Shown here piece by piece: positions 8,914 through 18,829 of a DNA stretch of 51,079 nucleotides. Origin of the DNA: Candidatus Nomurabacteria bacterium GW2011_GWE2_34_25 (GTDB lineage: Bacteria; Patescibacteriota; Minisyncoccia; Phycocordibacterales; UBA9973); NCBI GenBank assembly GCA_000990325.1, contig LBPS01000003.1, forward strand, positions 1-51,079, read 5' to 3'. Each line of letters opens with the position of its first letter. Position 1 is the stretch's first letter. The notes under the pieces were generated by a model. That model saw nothing but the letters and a program-made list of their open reading frames with translations, was not told the origin of the DNA and searched no databases. A program made the position numbers and the translations under genes.

Positions 8914-9804
8914 ATGGCTACACTATATACACATCAAGGAGAAAATGTTACGAAAACTTGGATTTTAATGTCCATGTTTTTGATCATAGTTATAGGGCTA
9001 GGATACATCTTTGCTAGAGTGTACGGAAACCCAAATATACTTTATATATTTGTTGTTTTTTCTTTAATTATGAATATTACAAGCTACTGGTTCTCAGATA
9101 AAATCGCACTCTCTTTAGCCAAGGCTCATCCTGCTACTCGCGAACAGTATTTTGATTTTTATACAATCGTTGAAAATTTAGCTATTACAGCTGGCCTCCC
9201 AATGCCGAAAATATACGTGATAGAAGATCCTTCTCCTAATGCTTTTGCTACAGGAAGAGACAAGAATCATGCAGTAGTTGCAGTTACGACAGGGTTACTT
9301 TCTATTATGAATAAGTCCGAACTTGAAGGAGTAGTTGCTCATGAGATGAGTCACATAGGGAACAAGGATATGCTTGTGTCAACCGTGGCTGTTGTTCTCG
9401 TAGGCTTTGTAGCTATCGTTTCAGATATGATGATGAGAATGTCTATTTTTGGTGGACATCGTGACAATGATCGGGGCAGTGGTTTATTAATGATTATAGG
9501 TATTGTTGTTGCTATTTTGGCTCCTATCGCTGCGACTCTCATACAGCTTGGTATTTCTCGTAAAAGGGAATACTTGGCCGATGCATCAGGAGCACTTCTC
9601 ACACGCTATCCAGAGGGCCTAGCTTCGGCTCTAGAGAAGATTAGTCAATATGGTAGACCAATGCAGAGCCAATCTGGAGCGATAGCTCACCTATATATTG
9701 CAAATCCTTTAGGCTCGGGGAATTTTAAGAAAAAAACAATGAATTTGTTTTCTACACATCCGCCAGTAGAAGAGAGAATTAAAAGATTAAGAGGGAGTTT
9801 ATAA
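8914..9804 (+). CDS. htpX: M48 family zinc metalloprotease HtpX
   Basis: VVAHEMSHIGNKDMLVST, PSPNAFATGRDKNHAVVAVTTGLL, REYLADASGA. Confidence 0.95.
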   Translation: MATLYTHQGENVTKTWILMSMFLIIVIGLGYIFARVYGNPNILYIFVVFSLIMNITSYWFSDKIALSLAKAHPATREQYFDFYTIVENLAITAGLPMPKIYVIEDPSPNAFATGRDKNHAVVAVTTGLLSIMNKSELEGVVAHEMSHIGNKDMLVSTVAVVLVGFVAIVSDMMMRMSIFGGHRDNDRGSGLLMIIGIVVAILAPIAATLIQLGISRKREYLADASGALLTRYPEGLASALEKISQYGRPMQSQSGAIAHLYIANPLGSGNFKKKTMNLFSTHPPVEERIKRLRGSL

Positions 9805-9824
9805 TTATCAATTAATTTAATAAT

Positions 9825-10712
9825 ATGAATATATTTATACAAATTAAAAATAGTATTTACAATAAAGAATATTATAAAACAACAGTTTTAGAAGAACCAC
9901 TTAGGCAATCTATTAAGTATTTGGCCAAATTATCATTACTCATAGCGTTCTTGCTATCTGTTATTTTTCTTGCTTCCATGCCTTTTATGATAAAGGCTAT
10001 AAAAACTAATCTGACTTCGTTTACAGAGACAGGATACCCTGATGGTCTTGTAGTTTCAATAAAAAATGGAAGTGCCTCTGTCAATCAACCAGAGCCTTAT
10101 TTTATAAAAGTACCCGATTCGATTAAAAGTGATTTAAGTTCTAGTTCAACGAAAATTGAGAATTTAATGGTTATAAATACAAGTGAACCATTTAGTTTGG
10201 ATAAATTTAAAGAGTATGCAACATTTTCATATTTGACTAAAAACGAAGTAGTAATGATGGGGGAAAATAATGAAATCAAAATTATATCTCTTTCAAAATT
10301 TGGAAATGCCGATATTACAAAACCTTGGATTTTAGAAAAACAAGCTTTGTTGTATAAATTATTACCAGTAATATTAATCTTCTTGGTATTAATGGCTTTT
10401 ATATTTATATTTATTTTTGAATTTATAGGTAGCCTTGTTATTCTTTTACTGTATGCACTCGTTGTATGGGGATTAATGTCTATTAAGGGGATTAAATTAA
10501 CTTATGGAAGATCCTACCAGATAGCTATACACGCTATCACTTTAGTTGTTTTTATTGGTTTGATTGGTCAATTTATAAAACCATTAAATAATTTCTTTGT
10601 TAAATTACTAATCTTAATTATTATAGTTTATTTAAATTTTGAAAAGGTTTCTACTTTAATCAAAACGGAAGAGCAAACAGTAATAAGAGAGGGTGAGGGA
10701 CCAACAGCTTAA
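9825..10712 (+). CDS. DUF1189-like membrane protein
   Basis: N-terminal IFIQIKNSIYNKEYYKTTVLEEPLRQSIKYLAKLSLL and TM layout typical of DUF1189. Confidence 0.6.
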   Translation: MNIFIQIKNSIYNKEYYKTTVLEEPLRQSIKYLAKLSLLIAFLLSVIFLASMPFMIKAIKTNLTSFTETGYPDGLVVSIKNGSASVNQPEPYFIKVPDSIKSDLSSSSTKIENLMVINTSEPFSLDKFKEYATFSYLTKNEVVMMGENNEIKIISLSKFGNADITKPWILEKQALLYKLLPVILIFLVLMAFIFIFIFEFIGSLVILLLYALVVWGLMSIKGIKLTYGRSYQIAIHAITLVVFIGLIGQFIKPLNNFFVKLLILIIIVYLNFEKVSTLIKTEEQTVIREGEGPTA

Positions 10713-10888
10713 AAACTTATAGGTAATAGCTTATTTTAAAATCATCTAAATATTAATTTAGGTGATTTTAAGTAGTGAAGTTGCTTGGTAAAAGTTAAAA
10801 TATTTAGTATTATGTCCTTGGATGTTCTTTTTAGAACATGGGTTTTTATTATTAATTCCCATGTGTATCCTGACTTCGGTCAGGATAT

Positions 10889-10975
10889 GGAGAGATGCGT
10901 GAGTGGTTTAAACGGCAACCCTGGAAAGGTTGTGTATGAGAAATCGTACCGGGAGTTCGAATCTCCCTCTCTCCG
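10889..10975 (+). tRNA. tRNA-Ser (anticodon GGA)
   Basis: GGAGAGA/TCTCTCC acceptor, anticodon arm CAACC-CTGGAAA-GGTTG, long variable arm, T-arm GGGAGTTCGAATCTCCC. Confidence 0.95.
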
Positions 10976-11108
10976 CAAGTATAAAAATAAGCACATTTAA
11001 ATACTAAAGTTATCCACTTGTCAGAATAGACACTCTCTGGTATGATATTTCTTATGTTAAAAAGGTTAAATTATTATTCAAATAAAATTGGAGAAGAGAC
11101 CATTATGT

Positions 11109-11132
11109 AGACCGCCCGAAGCGGTTTTTTTA
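11109..11132 (+). terminator. stem-loop followed by T run
   Basis: GACCGCCCGAAGCGGTTTTTTT. Confidence 0.55.
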
Positions 11133-11142
11133 ATATAAAATT

Positions 11143-12972
11143 ATGGAAAAATACAAAGAAAAATTGTTAAATAGCCTTAAATTGCACATTGATTTTATCC
11201 GAGGGAGAGTACAGGAAAGTTTTAAAAAAGTAGAAATATTAGCTAGTAAAAGTACCCGTGAGATTGCTAGAATGCGACCAGAAGACCAACTAGTCCAAAT
11301 GCAACTAAAGGCCAACGCCGAGAATAGAATAATTGAACTCAATAATTTAGAAAGTTCCCCGTATTTCTTTAAGTGTTATATCGCCGATGAAGATGGGGTA
11401 GACAAAGAATATTATTTCGCCAAGCATCAATTTTCAGAAGAATCAATATATTCATGGGTGGCACCTGTGGCGTCAATTCGTTTTGAAAATCTAGGGCCGG
11501 TCTCTTATAGACTTCCAGACGGAACAAAGAAAAATATAATTATAAGAAGGAAAGAACAATACATGATCGTTGATGGCAAGGTCATATTCTTTGCCTTAGA
11601 AGTAAAGGATAAGCCTCGAGAGCTTATTTACCAAGAACATTTTACAAGATTAAAAAGTGAATTTGCATTACCAGAAATTATTGCTCAGATGGAAAAAGCC
11701 CAAGACCAAGTCATAAGGGCTCATCATCAAGGACCACTCGTAATCTCAGGGCCAGCTGGTTCAGGCAAGACGACACTGGCTCTCCATAGAGTTGCATATC
11801 TGACTCAAGCTCCTGATACAGCAGGGCTATATAAAGCTCGCTCTATAATTGTTTTTGTTCAAGACAATGGAACGAAAGAATACTTCGCGACCTTACTTCC
11901 TGGTCTTGGTATCAAAGATGTAAATATCACAACATTTTGTGAATGGGCTATGTTTACTTTAAATTTGTTCGGATATTCATATATCGAAAGGTATGGCGAA
12001 AGTGAAGAAGAAAGAGATATATATGAGTATCAAAAATTAAGAGCCTTAAGAGAAAAGCCAATTGTTAAATGGAATTCAAATATAGACAAGGTGCTGTATG
12101 GAACATACGAAGATTATTTTTCAAAAGAAAATATTAAATTATTTGATAAACAGAAGAAAGAAAAGAGGCTCGATCGATTTGACCTCTCAATTCTTTTAAA
12201 GTCACATTTTGAAAAATTTAAAAAATTTGAAACTAGAAGGGAATATCAGACTTTTGTAAAAGATAATCTAGTTAAAAAAATAGAAAAGAACAAGGTTGAG
12301 TACTCACTTATGATAATAGACGAATTCCAGAACTATCTACCGGAACAATTACAAATTTTTCGAGGTTGTTTAAATAAAGATACTACCTCATCTGTTTATG
12401 TCGGAGATATTGCCCAACAAGTAAAACTAGGCACTATAAGAAGTTTAGAAGATATAGGGGAAACAATAAACTCAGATAGGAATATCGTCTTGAATAAGGT
12501 CTATCGAAATACAAAAAATATACTTTTGTTTATTGAGAGTTTGGGTTATAAAACCATAATCCCTGAAGGAGCAAAAATAGGTCCAGTTGTTGTAGAAAAA
12601 GAATTTCAAACAATAGAGGGCGAAATTGAACACATCAAGAATAATATTAATGGATACGAAAAGGGGACCATTGGTATTATTTTAAAAAACGATGCTCATT
12701 TGTCTCAGTTTAAAAATGAATTTAATGATATAAAGAATATTCACGTCTTGACGATGCTGGAATCACAAGGTGTTGAATTTGATATAGTTTTTATTGTTGG
12801 AATTGATGAGTTTTCATTTAAGATAGCCCACCATATTGATATCCTGCCCGAGCATATTGAAGAGAGAAGAAGAATGCAAAAAGACCTTTTATATGTGGCG
12901 CTGACTCGAGCTATTACAGAGCTTCACATTTTAGGAAAAGAAAAGCTGCTGAATGTTATTAATACGATTTAG
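11143..12972 (+). CDS. HelD/UvrD-like superfamily I ATPase
   Basis: N-terminal coiled-coil, EKAQDQVIRAHHQGPLVISGPAGSGKTTLALHRVAYL (HelD-type Walker A context), LMIIDEFQNY, C-terminal LLYVALTRAITELHI. Confidence 0.82.
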   Translation: MEKYKEKLLNSLKLHIDFIRGRVQESFKKVEILASKSTREIARMRPEDQLVQMQLKANAENRIIELNNLESSPYFFKCYIADEDGVDKEYYFAKHQFSEESIYSWVAPVASIRFENLGPVSYRLPDGTKKNIIIRRKEQYMIVDGKVIFFALEVKDKPRELIYQEHFTRLKSEFALPEIIAQMEKAQDQVIRAHHQGPLVISGPAGSGKTTLALHRVAYLTQAPDTAGLYKARSIIVFVQDNGTKEYFATLLPGLGIKDVNITTFCEWAMFTLNLFGYSYIERYGESEEERDIYEYQKLRALREKPIVKWNSNIDKVLYGTYEDYFSKENIKLFDKQKKEKRLDRFDLSILLKSHFEKFKKFETRREYQTFVKDNLVKKIEKNKVEYSLMIIDEFQNYLPEQLQIFRGCLNKDTTSSVYVGDIAQQVKLGTIRSLEDIGETINSDRNIVLNKVYRNTKNILLFIESLGYKTIIPEGAKIGPVVVEKEFQTIEGEIEHIKNNINGYEKGTIGIILKNDAHLSQFKNEFNDIKNIHVLTMLESQGVEFDIVFIVGIDEFSFKIAHHIDILPEHIEERRRMQKDLLYVALTRAITELHILGKEKLLNVINTI

Positions 12973-13022
12973 TACTTGTTTTTCAATAATTCTGTTCCAA
13001 TGGCGACTTATACTCTCCGTCA

Positions 13023-13062
13023 TTACAAAATGAGCTCAATCTAGATTGAGCTCATTTTGTAA
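13023..13062. terminator. perfect 40-nt palindrome, bidirectional terminator between convergent genes
   Basis: TTACAAAATGAGCTCAATCTAGATTGAGCTCATTTTGTAA. Confidence 0.75.
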
Positions 13063-13065
13063 TTT

Positions 13066-13434
13066 CTATTTACTAGTTTGTATCTTACTGTAACTCACAT
13101 AAGACATGATTAATATAACCATGGCGATTAGTGGCAATGCTAAACCAGCATTGAATCCAGCTACTACCCATATGCTTACAAAGGCACTTATAAAGTCAAT
13201 CATGAATCCTGCGTATGCCCACTCTTTCACTCTGTTGGGGATTTGAGGAACTATTAATACAATAGCCCCGAGAACTTTGAACACAGTTAGTAATGTTACA
13301 AAGTATACAGGATAGCCCAAGCTAGTAATACCTTGAATGGACATCTCTGACTGTGAGGTAAGTGCCGGGACTACTCCTTCAGCTAAGAATATGATAGCTG
13401 TTGATATCCAAAAAATAATTTTTGTTGTTTTCAT
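13066..13434 (-). CDS. DoxX-like family membrane protein
   Basis: LTVFKVLGAIVLIVPQIPNRVKEWAYAGFMIDFISAFVSIWVVA. Confidence 0.7.
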   Translation of the reverse strand: MKTTKIIFWISTAIIFLAEGVVPALTSQSEMSIQGITSLGYPVYFVTLLTVFKVLGAIVLIVPQIPNRVKEWAYAGFMIDFISAFVSIWVVAGFNAGLALPLIAMVILIMSYVSYSKIQTSK

Positions 13435-13654
13435 TTTAATTTTATTATTTAATAATTGTTAATATTTTACGTATTGCATTACTACGACAAGTAATGCAAG
13501 CTTTTATAGATGCTTGTAAAAGGAGATATTTCGTAGTTTTATTTTATTACTATATTTGAGTTAAATCAAGTACTTTGTTGTTTAATGCTTGTTTTATTGT
13601 TATAATACTAGCGTTAGTGTGTAAAATTATTAATATATATTTAAAATTAAAATT

Positions 13655-14434
13655 ATGAAATATAAAATTTTAGCAATTATTGTTTTAATAGTATCTTTTG
13701 CTTCAGCTTCATATGTATTAGCTCAAGGAAAAGATGATTCAAGTAAGAGTAGTTTAGGGGTAAGCATCACAGGATCTGCTCAGGTTTCTGACGAAGATGA
13801 AGATATAGAAACAGAGGTAAAGGGTGATGGAAAGGTGGAGATCGAAGATGATGAGGGAGATGAAGTAGGTTTAGGAGTGGAAGTAAAGACTAAAACACAG
13901 AAAGAATCACAAGAAAAAGACAAAAACGGTACAAAAGTTAAGGATCAAGAAGATGATCAAGATGGATCGGATGATATAGAAGATGATGACAGTGATGAGG
14001 ATAGTAATGATGATGAGGATAAAATTGAAGCCGATGAAAGAAGGAGTCAAGTTGCTAATGCAGTTCAAGAAATTTTAAAAATTGCAGAAAAGAATAAAAG
14101 GATCGGTGAACAAGTTAGAGTTATAGCACAAGCTCAGAATCAAAATCAAGAAGATCTTGAAATTAGTTTAGAAAAAGTACAGACACGGAGTAGCTTCGTT
14201 AAATTTCTTTTGGGCCCAAAATATAATGAAATAAAAAAAGCAGAGAAAATACTAGAACAAAATCGTGAACAAATTACTCTTCTCAATCAGGTTAAGAATG
14301 AAGTTAAGGTTGGCACTGATTTGAAAGTATTAACTGATCAAGTAACTCTTCTTGAAAAAATTAATTTAGAAATTGAAACTAAATTAGATATATATCAGAA
14401 GGGGTTTAGTTTACTAGGTTGGCTTTTTAAATAA
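13655..14434 (+). CDS. secreted/anchored acidic protein with Asp/Glu-rich segment and coiled-coil C-terminus
   Basis: signal peptide then EDEDIETEV...DDQDGSDDIEDDDSDEDSNDDEDK. Confidence 0.7.
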   Translation: MKYKILAIIVLIVSFASASYVLAQGKDDSSKSSLGVSITGSAQVSDEDEDIETEVKGDGKVEIEDDEGDEVGLGVEVKTKTQKESQEKDKNGTKVKDQEDDQDGSDDIEDDDSDEDSNDDEDKIEADERRSQVANAVQEILKIAEKNKRIGEQVRVIAQAQNQNQEDLEISLEKVQTRSSFVKFLLGPKYNEIKKAEKILEQNREQITLLNQVKNEVKVGTDLKVLTDQVTLLEKINLEIETKLDIYQKGFSLLGWLFK

Positions 14435-14442
14435 AATAATTG

Positions 14443-14477
14443 AAACAAAAACACCTTTAAATAAGGTGTTTTTGTTT
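14443..14477 (+). terminator. stem-loop terminator
   Basis: AAACAAAAACACCTT-TAAAT-AAGGTGTTTTTGTTT. Confidence 0.8.
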
Positions 14478-14638
14478 GTTGACTAATTTTTCCTAGAGCG
14501 ATAGAATTAACATGCGATTAATTCTCAAATTTAATAAGTTACTTGGACCTATATCAATAGGTCATGTGTTTTTGCCTCTAAAGTATTCTTTATAGGCGTG
14601 AGGCTTGGTATTTTATTAGTTTAATCTAAATAAATTAT

Positions 14639-15088
14639 ATGAATAAAAAAGTTATTGTATGGGCTGTTGTTGTTATAGTTATTGTAGTTTTTGCTTTTTG
14701 GTTTGTAGGTAAGGATAATAAACAATCAATAAATGAGAATATTACAAATAAAATAGAAAATATTGAGAATACAGAAAAAAATAGTGAAACGGTAAAAGAA
14801 TTTTCTATGACATCCTTTGTTGACATGTCTAGTGGTAGTCCAAAGCCTCAGTATTCTCTAAAGGAAATTACTGTAAATAGGGGAGATAGGGTCAGGATAA
14901 AGATAACTGTGACAAGTGGTATGCATGATTTTAAAATTGATGAGTATAGTGTATATGCCGATACAGAGCTCAACAAAGAATTAATTGTAGAATTCACAGC
15001 CGATAAGGCAGGGGAGTTCGTGTATTACTGTACAAAGCCTGGGCATAGACAGTTGGGCCACTTAGGGACTCTAAAAGTTTTAGAATAA
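14639..15088 (+). CDS. cupredoxin-domain (plastocyanin-like) membrane-anchored protein
   Basis: N-terminal TM; GMHDFKIDEYSV...GEFVYYCTKPGHRQLGHLGTLKV copper-site-like C-terminus. Confidence 0.8.
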   Translation: MNKKVIVWAVVVIVIVVFAFWFVGKDNKQSINENITNKIENIENTEKNSETVKEFSMTSFVDMSSGSPKPQYSLKEITVNRGDRVRIKITVTSGMHDFKIDEYSVYADTELNKELIVEFTADKAGEFVYYCTKPGHRQLGHLGTLKVLE

Positions 15089-15099
15089 AAGCTAAGTTA

Positions 15100-15140
15100 T
15101 AAAACAAAACCTATTAATCAGATTAATAGGTTTTGTTTTA
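15100..15140 (+). terminator. stem-loop terminator
   Basis: TAAAACAAAACCTATTAATC-A-GATTAATAGGTTTTGTTTTA. Confidence 0.8.
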
Positions 15141-15174
15141 TATATATGTTTTTAGTTGTGCTATAATTATAAAT

Positions 15175-15729
15175 ATGAATAAAGATGGTATTGAATATGC
15201 AGACGATGACAAGGAGTCAGTATGGACACTAATGAAGCTACGAGTGCCTTCTCTTGTATTAGGTCTTGTTCTTGGTGTTGCTTTGTCTTTTGTGACATCT
15301 CGGTTTGAAGAGGTTTTGGCGGTAAATATTTCCGTTGCCTTTTTTATTCCCTTTGTTGTTTATATGGCAGATGCTGTCGGTACTCAAACACAAAATATTT
15401 ATAGTAGAGATTTAAAATCGGGCAAGGCTCTCTTTCGCAAATATCTTTTTAAAGAAAGTATTTTAGGTATTACCTTGGGCTTGATCTTTGGATTAATAAT
15501 TTTTCCTGTTATTATTTTTTGGTTTAATTCTTTTGAGTTAGCTCTTGCCGTGTCTCTTTCGACATTTGGAGCTATTGCTTCAGCCCCTCTGATAGCTTTA
15601 CTTATTACTGAAGTTTTAGAATTAGAGCATCTTGATCCAGCGGTTGGAGCAGGGCCTATTGCAACAGTTATCCAAGATACAGCAAGTGTCTTGATTTATG
15701 GTTTTATTGCCAGTGCTTTAATCTTGTAA
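15175..15729 (+). CDS. stand-alone MgtE-type divalent cation transporter membrane domain
   Basis: VPSLVLGLVLG..., FIPFVVYMADAVGTQTQNIYSRDL, DPAVGAGPIATVIQDTASVLIYGF; start trimmed to ATG at 15175 preceded by TATAAT. Confidence 0.8.
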   Translation: MNKDGIEYADDDKESVWTLMKLRVPSLVLGLVLGVALSFVTSRFEEVLAVNISVAFFIPFVVYMADAVGTQTQNIYSRDLKSGKALFRKYLFKESILGITLGLIFGLIIFPVIIFWFNSFELALAVSLSTFGAIASAPLIALLITEVLELEHLDPAVGAGPIATVIQDTASVLIYGFIASALIL

Positions 15730-15836
15730 TAAAAATCCAAATAAGAAGTTTATTTATGCACTGTTTGTTTTCTGAAACTTTGTTATAATATATATGTAAG
15801 GTCTTTTTTATAAAAATGTAACGAATTGTTAATTAT

Positions 15837-16451
15837 ATGAGTAATCTTAAGAAAATAATAATCTGGGGATTGGTTTTGATAGCCTTTGCTATCTTTGCTT
15901 TTGGGATATCTGATAGTAAAAGGATTTCAAATAAACAAGAATTGGACAAGATTGTTTTAGAGGAAAATGCTATCACTACAGTTACACTTGATCCAGAGAG
16001 TATTGAGGCTAAGCTGAAAGAGGATTTTTCCGTTAAGGTTTATACTGATTCTTCAAACGGTAAAAAAACTTGTACTTTAAAAGTGGGATTAAGATTTTCT
16101 CCTGAACAACTCAAGGCAGGGAAATGGGAATTTGCTGATGGTTGGCTTCCTATTGTTCAGCCTGGTTATGATTTAATTGATAATAAAAATGGTTCAATTA
16201 TCAAAACAGCAGGTTTCCCTGGTTGCTGGACTGGGAAGAGACTATTGGGAACTATAACTTTTTCACCCAAGGAAAGTTCTCTTGGGAAGATTGAAGTAAG
16301 TAACAAAACCTTTGCTCTTGATGATGAAAGTGCTGATGTTTATTCTGGAAGTAGCGAAACAAAAGTGACGATATTTAATAATGACGGCACTACTCCTACC
16401 AAAGACGATTCCTTGCCAGTAGAACAAGTAACTCCTGAAAAAGTTATTTAA
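15837..16451 (+). CDS. membrane-anchored extracytoplasmic protein, unknown (possible cohesin-like fold)
   Basis: N-terminal TM, beta-rich, KLGTITF-like segments. Confidence 0.55.
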   Translation: MSNLKKIIIWGLVLIAFAIFAFGISDSKRISNKQELDKIVLEENAITTVTLDPESIEAKLKEDFSVKVYTDSSNGKKTCTLKVGLRFSPEQLKAGKWEFADGWLPIVQPGYDLIDNKNGSIIKTAGFPGCWTGKRLLGTITFSPKESSLGKIEVSNKTFALDDESADVYSGSSETKVTIFNNDGTTPTKDDSLPVEQVTPEKVI

Positions 16452-16538
16452 TATAAATGAATAATGTGATTACCTAATCAAATGAATTTAAAGTGTCGAG
16501 CTTTAAAAAATTTTATTAATTTTAAATAATTTATTTAT

Positions 16539-16679
16539 ATGCTTGGTACAATTGCAATTATATTGTTGATTTTATGGTTACTAGGTTTTATAGGGTTCCA
16601 TGTCCTGGGTGGATTTATTCACATACTTCTAGTTGTAGCTATTATTTTTTTTCTAATTCGAGTTATTCAAGGAGAATAA
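16539..16679 (+). CDS. lmo0937-like small membrane protein (46 aa, not in ORF track)
   Basis: Manual translation MLGTIAIILLILWLLGFIGFHVLGGFIHILLVVAIIFFLIRVIQGE*. Confidence 0.8.
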   Translation: MLGTIAIILLILWLLGFIGFHVLGGFIHILLVVAIIFFLIRVIQGE

Positions 16680-16772
16680 AAGGTTTTGTGCTATAATAGA
16701 GCTTATCCAATTTATAGCCTTACTTTGTAAGGCTTATTGCATTGTTTGTTTAATAGTTAATATATTATTTTT

Positions 16773-18194
16773 ATGATCAAAAAAACAAAAATTGTAGCAA
16801 CTATAGGTCCGGCGACAACTTCAGTTGAAATGCTCTCGAAGCTTCTTAAATCTGGACTCAATGTTATGCGCCTCAATTTCTCTCATGGTGACTTTAAAGA
16901 GCATCAAGAGAGGGTAGACAATTTCAAGATAGCCATGAAAAATACTGGAATAAGAGGAGCTATCATGCAAGACTTATCTGGTCCTAAAATCCGCCTAGGT
17001 GAATTTAGTACAGAAAAAGTAATGCTCAAGACAGGGGAGATGATAACCATTACAACTAAGAAAATCATTGGTGATGAAAAAAGGGTTTCCATCAATTATC
17101 CTTTGTTTGCACGTGAAGTGAAAAAGGGAGACATGATAATGGTAGATGATGGTAAAAAGAGGTTTGAAGTAGTAAGTATAAAAGGAGAGGAAGTTTTATG
17201 TAAAATTCTCGTCGGAGGGGAGACGAAAGGGCGTCGTGGTGTTAATCTTCCCGATTCTGATATTTCAGTCAGTTCTCTGACAGAGAAAGATAAAAAGGAT
17301 ATTGAATTTGGATTCAAGAATAAAGTAGACTTCTTTGCTTTTTCTTTCGTTCGTACAAAAGAGGACGTTATAGAATTACGTGAGATTTTAAATAAAAGAA
17401 AATCAAAAGCCAAAATAATAGCCAAGATAGAGACTCCCCAAGCCGTGAAGAATATCGATGCCATACTAGAACTCTGCGACGGACTTATGGTGGCAAGAGG
17501 GGATTTGGCAATAGAAGTACCAGCGGAGAAAGTTCCTATGATACAGAAGATGCTTATCAAGAAATGTAATGATGCTGGTAAGATGGTGATCACTGCGACC
17601 CAGATGCTTGAATCAATGATCAAGAGTCCAGTACCCACTCGTGCCGAAGTTTCCGATATTGCCAACGCAATACTCGATGGTACGGATGCGGTCATGCTTT
17701 CAGAAGAGACAACCTTAGGTATGTACCCAGTTGAAGCAGTCAAAGTTATGAGTAAAGTTGCTCTAGATATAGAAGAGAATTATCCAGAAAGAGAGATTTC
17801 TTATATAAATGATAAAGGGGAGATAAATGTGACAGATTCTATTACTGGTTCTGTTGTAAAGACGGCTCATAACATAGGAGCTAAGGCGATAATCGCTCTC
17901 ACGAAGACTGGCTTTACCGCCCGCATGATATCTCGTCATAAACCAAAGTCGTTTATCATTGCTGTAACATCAGATGAGCTAACTTCAAACCAACTAGCAT
18001 TATCTTTCGGTTGTTTGCCTTTGAAGGTAGAAGAGTACAAAACAGCCTTAGATGTGGAAGTATTTAAGTCTGTCAGAACTTTCTGTATAAAGAATAATAT
18101 TGCGAACAAAGGCGACCAAGTAGTCATAGCTACTTGCTCTCAATGGGACAAAAAAGGTGGCCCTACCAACATGATAATGGTGGAGACTATTTAA
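16773..18194 (+). CDS. pyk: pyruvate kinase
   Basis: KTKIVATIGPAT, MRLNFSHG, DLSGPKIRLG, VMVARGDLAIEVP, ITATQMLESMIKSPVPTRAEVSDIANAILDGTDAVMLSEETTLGMYPVEAV. Confidence 0.97.
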   Translation: MIKKTKIVATIGPATTSVEMLSKLLKSGLNVMRLNFSHGDFKEHQERVDNFKIAMKNTGIRGAIMQDLSGPKIRLGEFSTEKVMLKTGEMITITTKKIIGDEKRVSINYPLFAREVKKGDMIMVDDGKKRFEVVSIKGEEVLCKILVGGETKGRRGVNLPDSDISVSSLTEKDKKDIEFGFKNKVDFFAFSFVRTKEDVIELREILNKRKSKAKIIAKIETPQAVKNIDAILELCDGLMVARGDLAIEVPAEKVPMIQKMLIKKCNDAGKMVITATQMLESMIKSPVPTRAEVSDIANAILDGTDAVMLSEETTLGMYPVEAVKVMSKVALDIEENYPEREISYINDKGEINVTDSITGSVVKTAHNIGAKAIIALTKTGFTARMISRHKPKSFIIAVTSDELTSNQLALSFGCLPLKVEEYKTALDVEVFKSVRTFCIKNNIANKGDQVVIATCSQWDKKGGPTNMIMVETI

Positions 18195-18246
18195 TTAGCA
18201 AACTTTCTTCTAGGGGTTTTGGCTATTGTTTTGATATAATGTAATT

Positions 18247-18753
18247 ATGAATAAGACAATAAGTTGGTCCAAAGTTGTATTGGTCGCAATTGTGGCCGTA
18301 TACATGTTTTATTATATTACTAGTTTGTCAGATTGGCATTTTGTAGATAATGTGAATTTGATATTTCATGAAGCGGGACATGTCGTCTTTGGATTCTTTG
18401 GTGAGTTTATAAAAATATTGGGAGGAACTTTAATGCAAATTATAATACCTTCGGTATTTTCTTTGTATTTTTATAGGAAAGAGGATTATTTCTCGGCCTC
18501 TTTGCTTCTGTTTTGGCTTAGTCAGAATTTCTTTAATATATCTGTTTATGCAGGAGATGCAATCAAGATGGAGCTTCCACTTTTAGGAGGAGATAGTGTA
18601 TATCACGACTGGAACTATATCTTATCTTCTCTCAATATATTACGTTTTACTGACCAAGTAGCTTCTTTTATGTATATTATCGGCTGGATAATTTTAATAT
18701 TTGCCATTATTTACTCTTTGAAGTTTTCTTTCCGGCCAAATGACGCTATTTAA
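18247..18753 (+). CDS. integral membrane protein with HEAGH motif
   Basis: NLIFHEAGHVVFGFFGEFIKILGGTLMQIIIP; several TM segments. Confidence 0.65.
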   Translation: MNKTISWSKVVLVAIVAVYMFYYITSLSDWHFVDNVNLIFHEAGHVVFGFFGEFIKILGGTLMQIIIPSVFSLYFYRKEDYFSASLLLFWLSQNFFNISVYAGDAIKMELPLLGGDSVYHDWNYILSSLNILRFTDQVASFMYIIGWIILIFAIIYSLKFSFRPNDAI

Positions 18754-18829
18754 TATTTTTTTAAGTTTGTTTGTGGTATCATTATAAGTAGTAAAGTCGA
18801 GTAATTAATTTTTTTAATAAATAAAAAAT

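Noticed and set aside
10785-11000. 71-aa plus-strand ORF
   Set aside because: Overlaps the complete tRNA-Ser gene; translation is accidental.
17096-17743. 215-aa minus-strand ORF opposite pyk
   Set aside because: Shadow ORF on the antisense strand of a confidently identified gene; low-complexity Ser/Ile-rich translation. Same reasoning for other long antisense ORFs (5399-5797, 37493-38068, 38087-38545, 41221-41862, 44017-44634).
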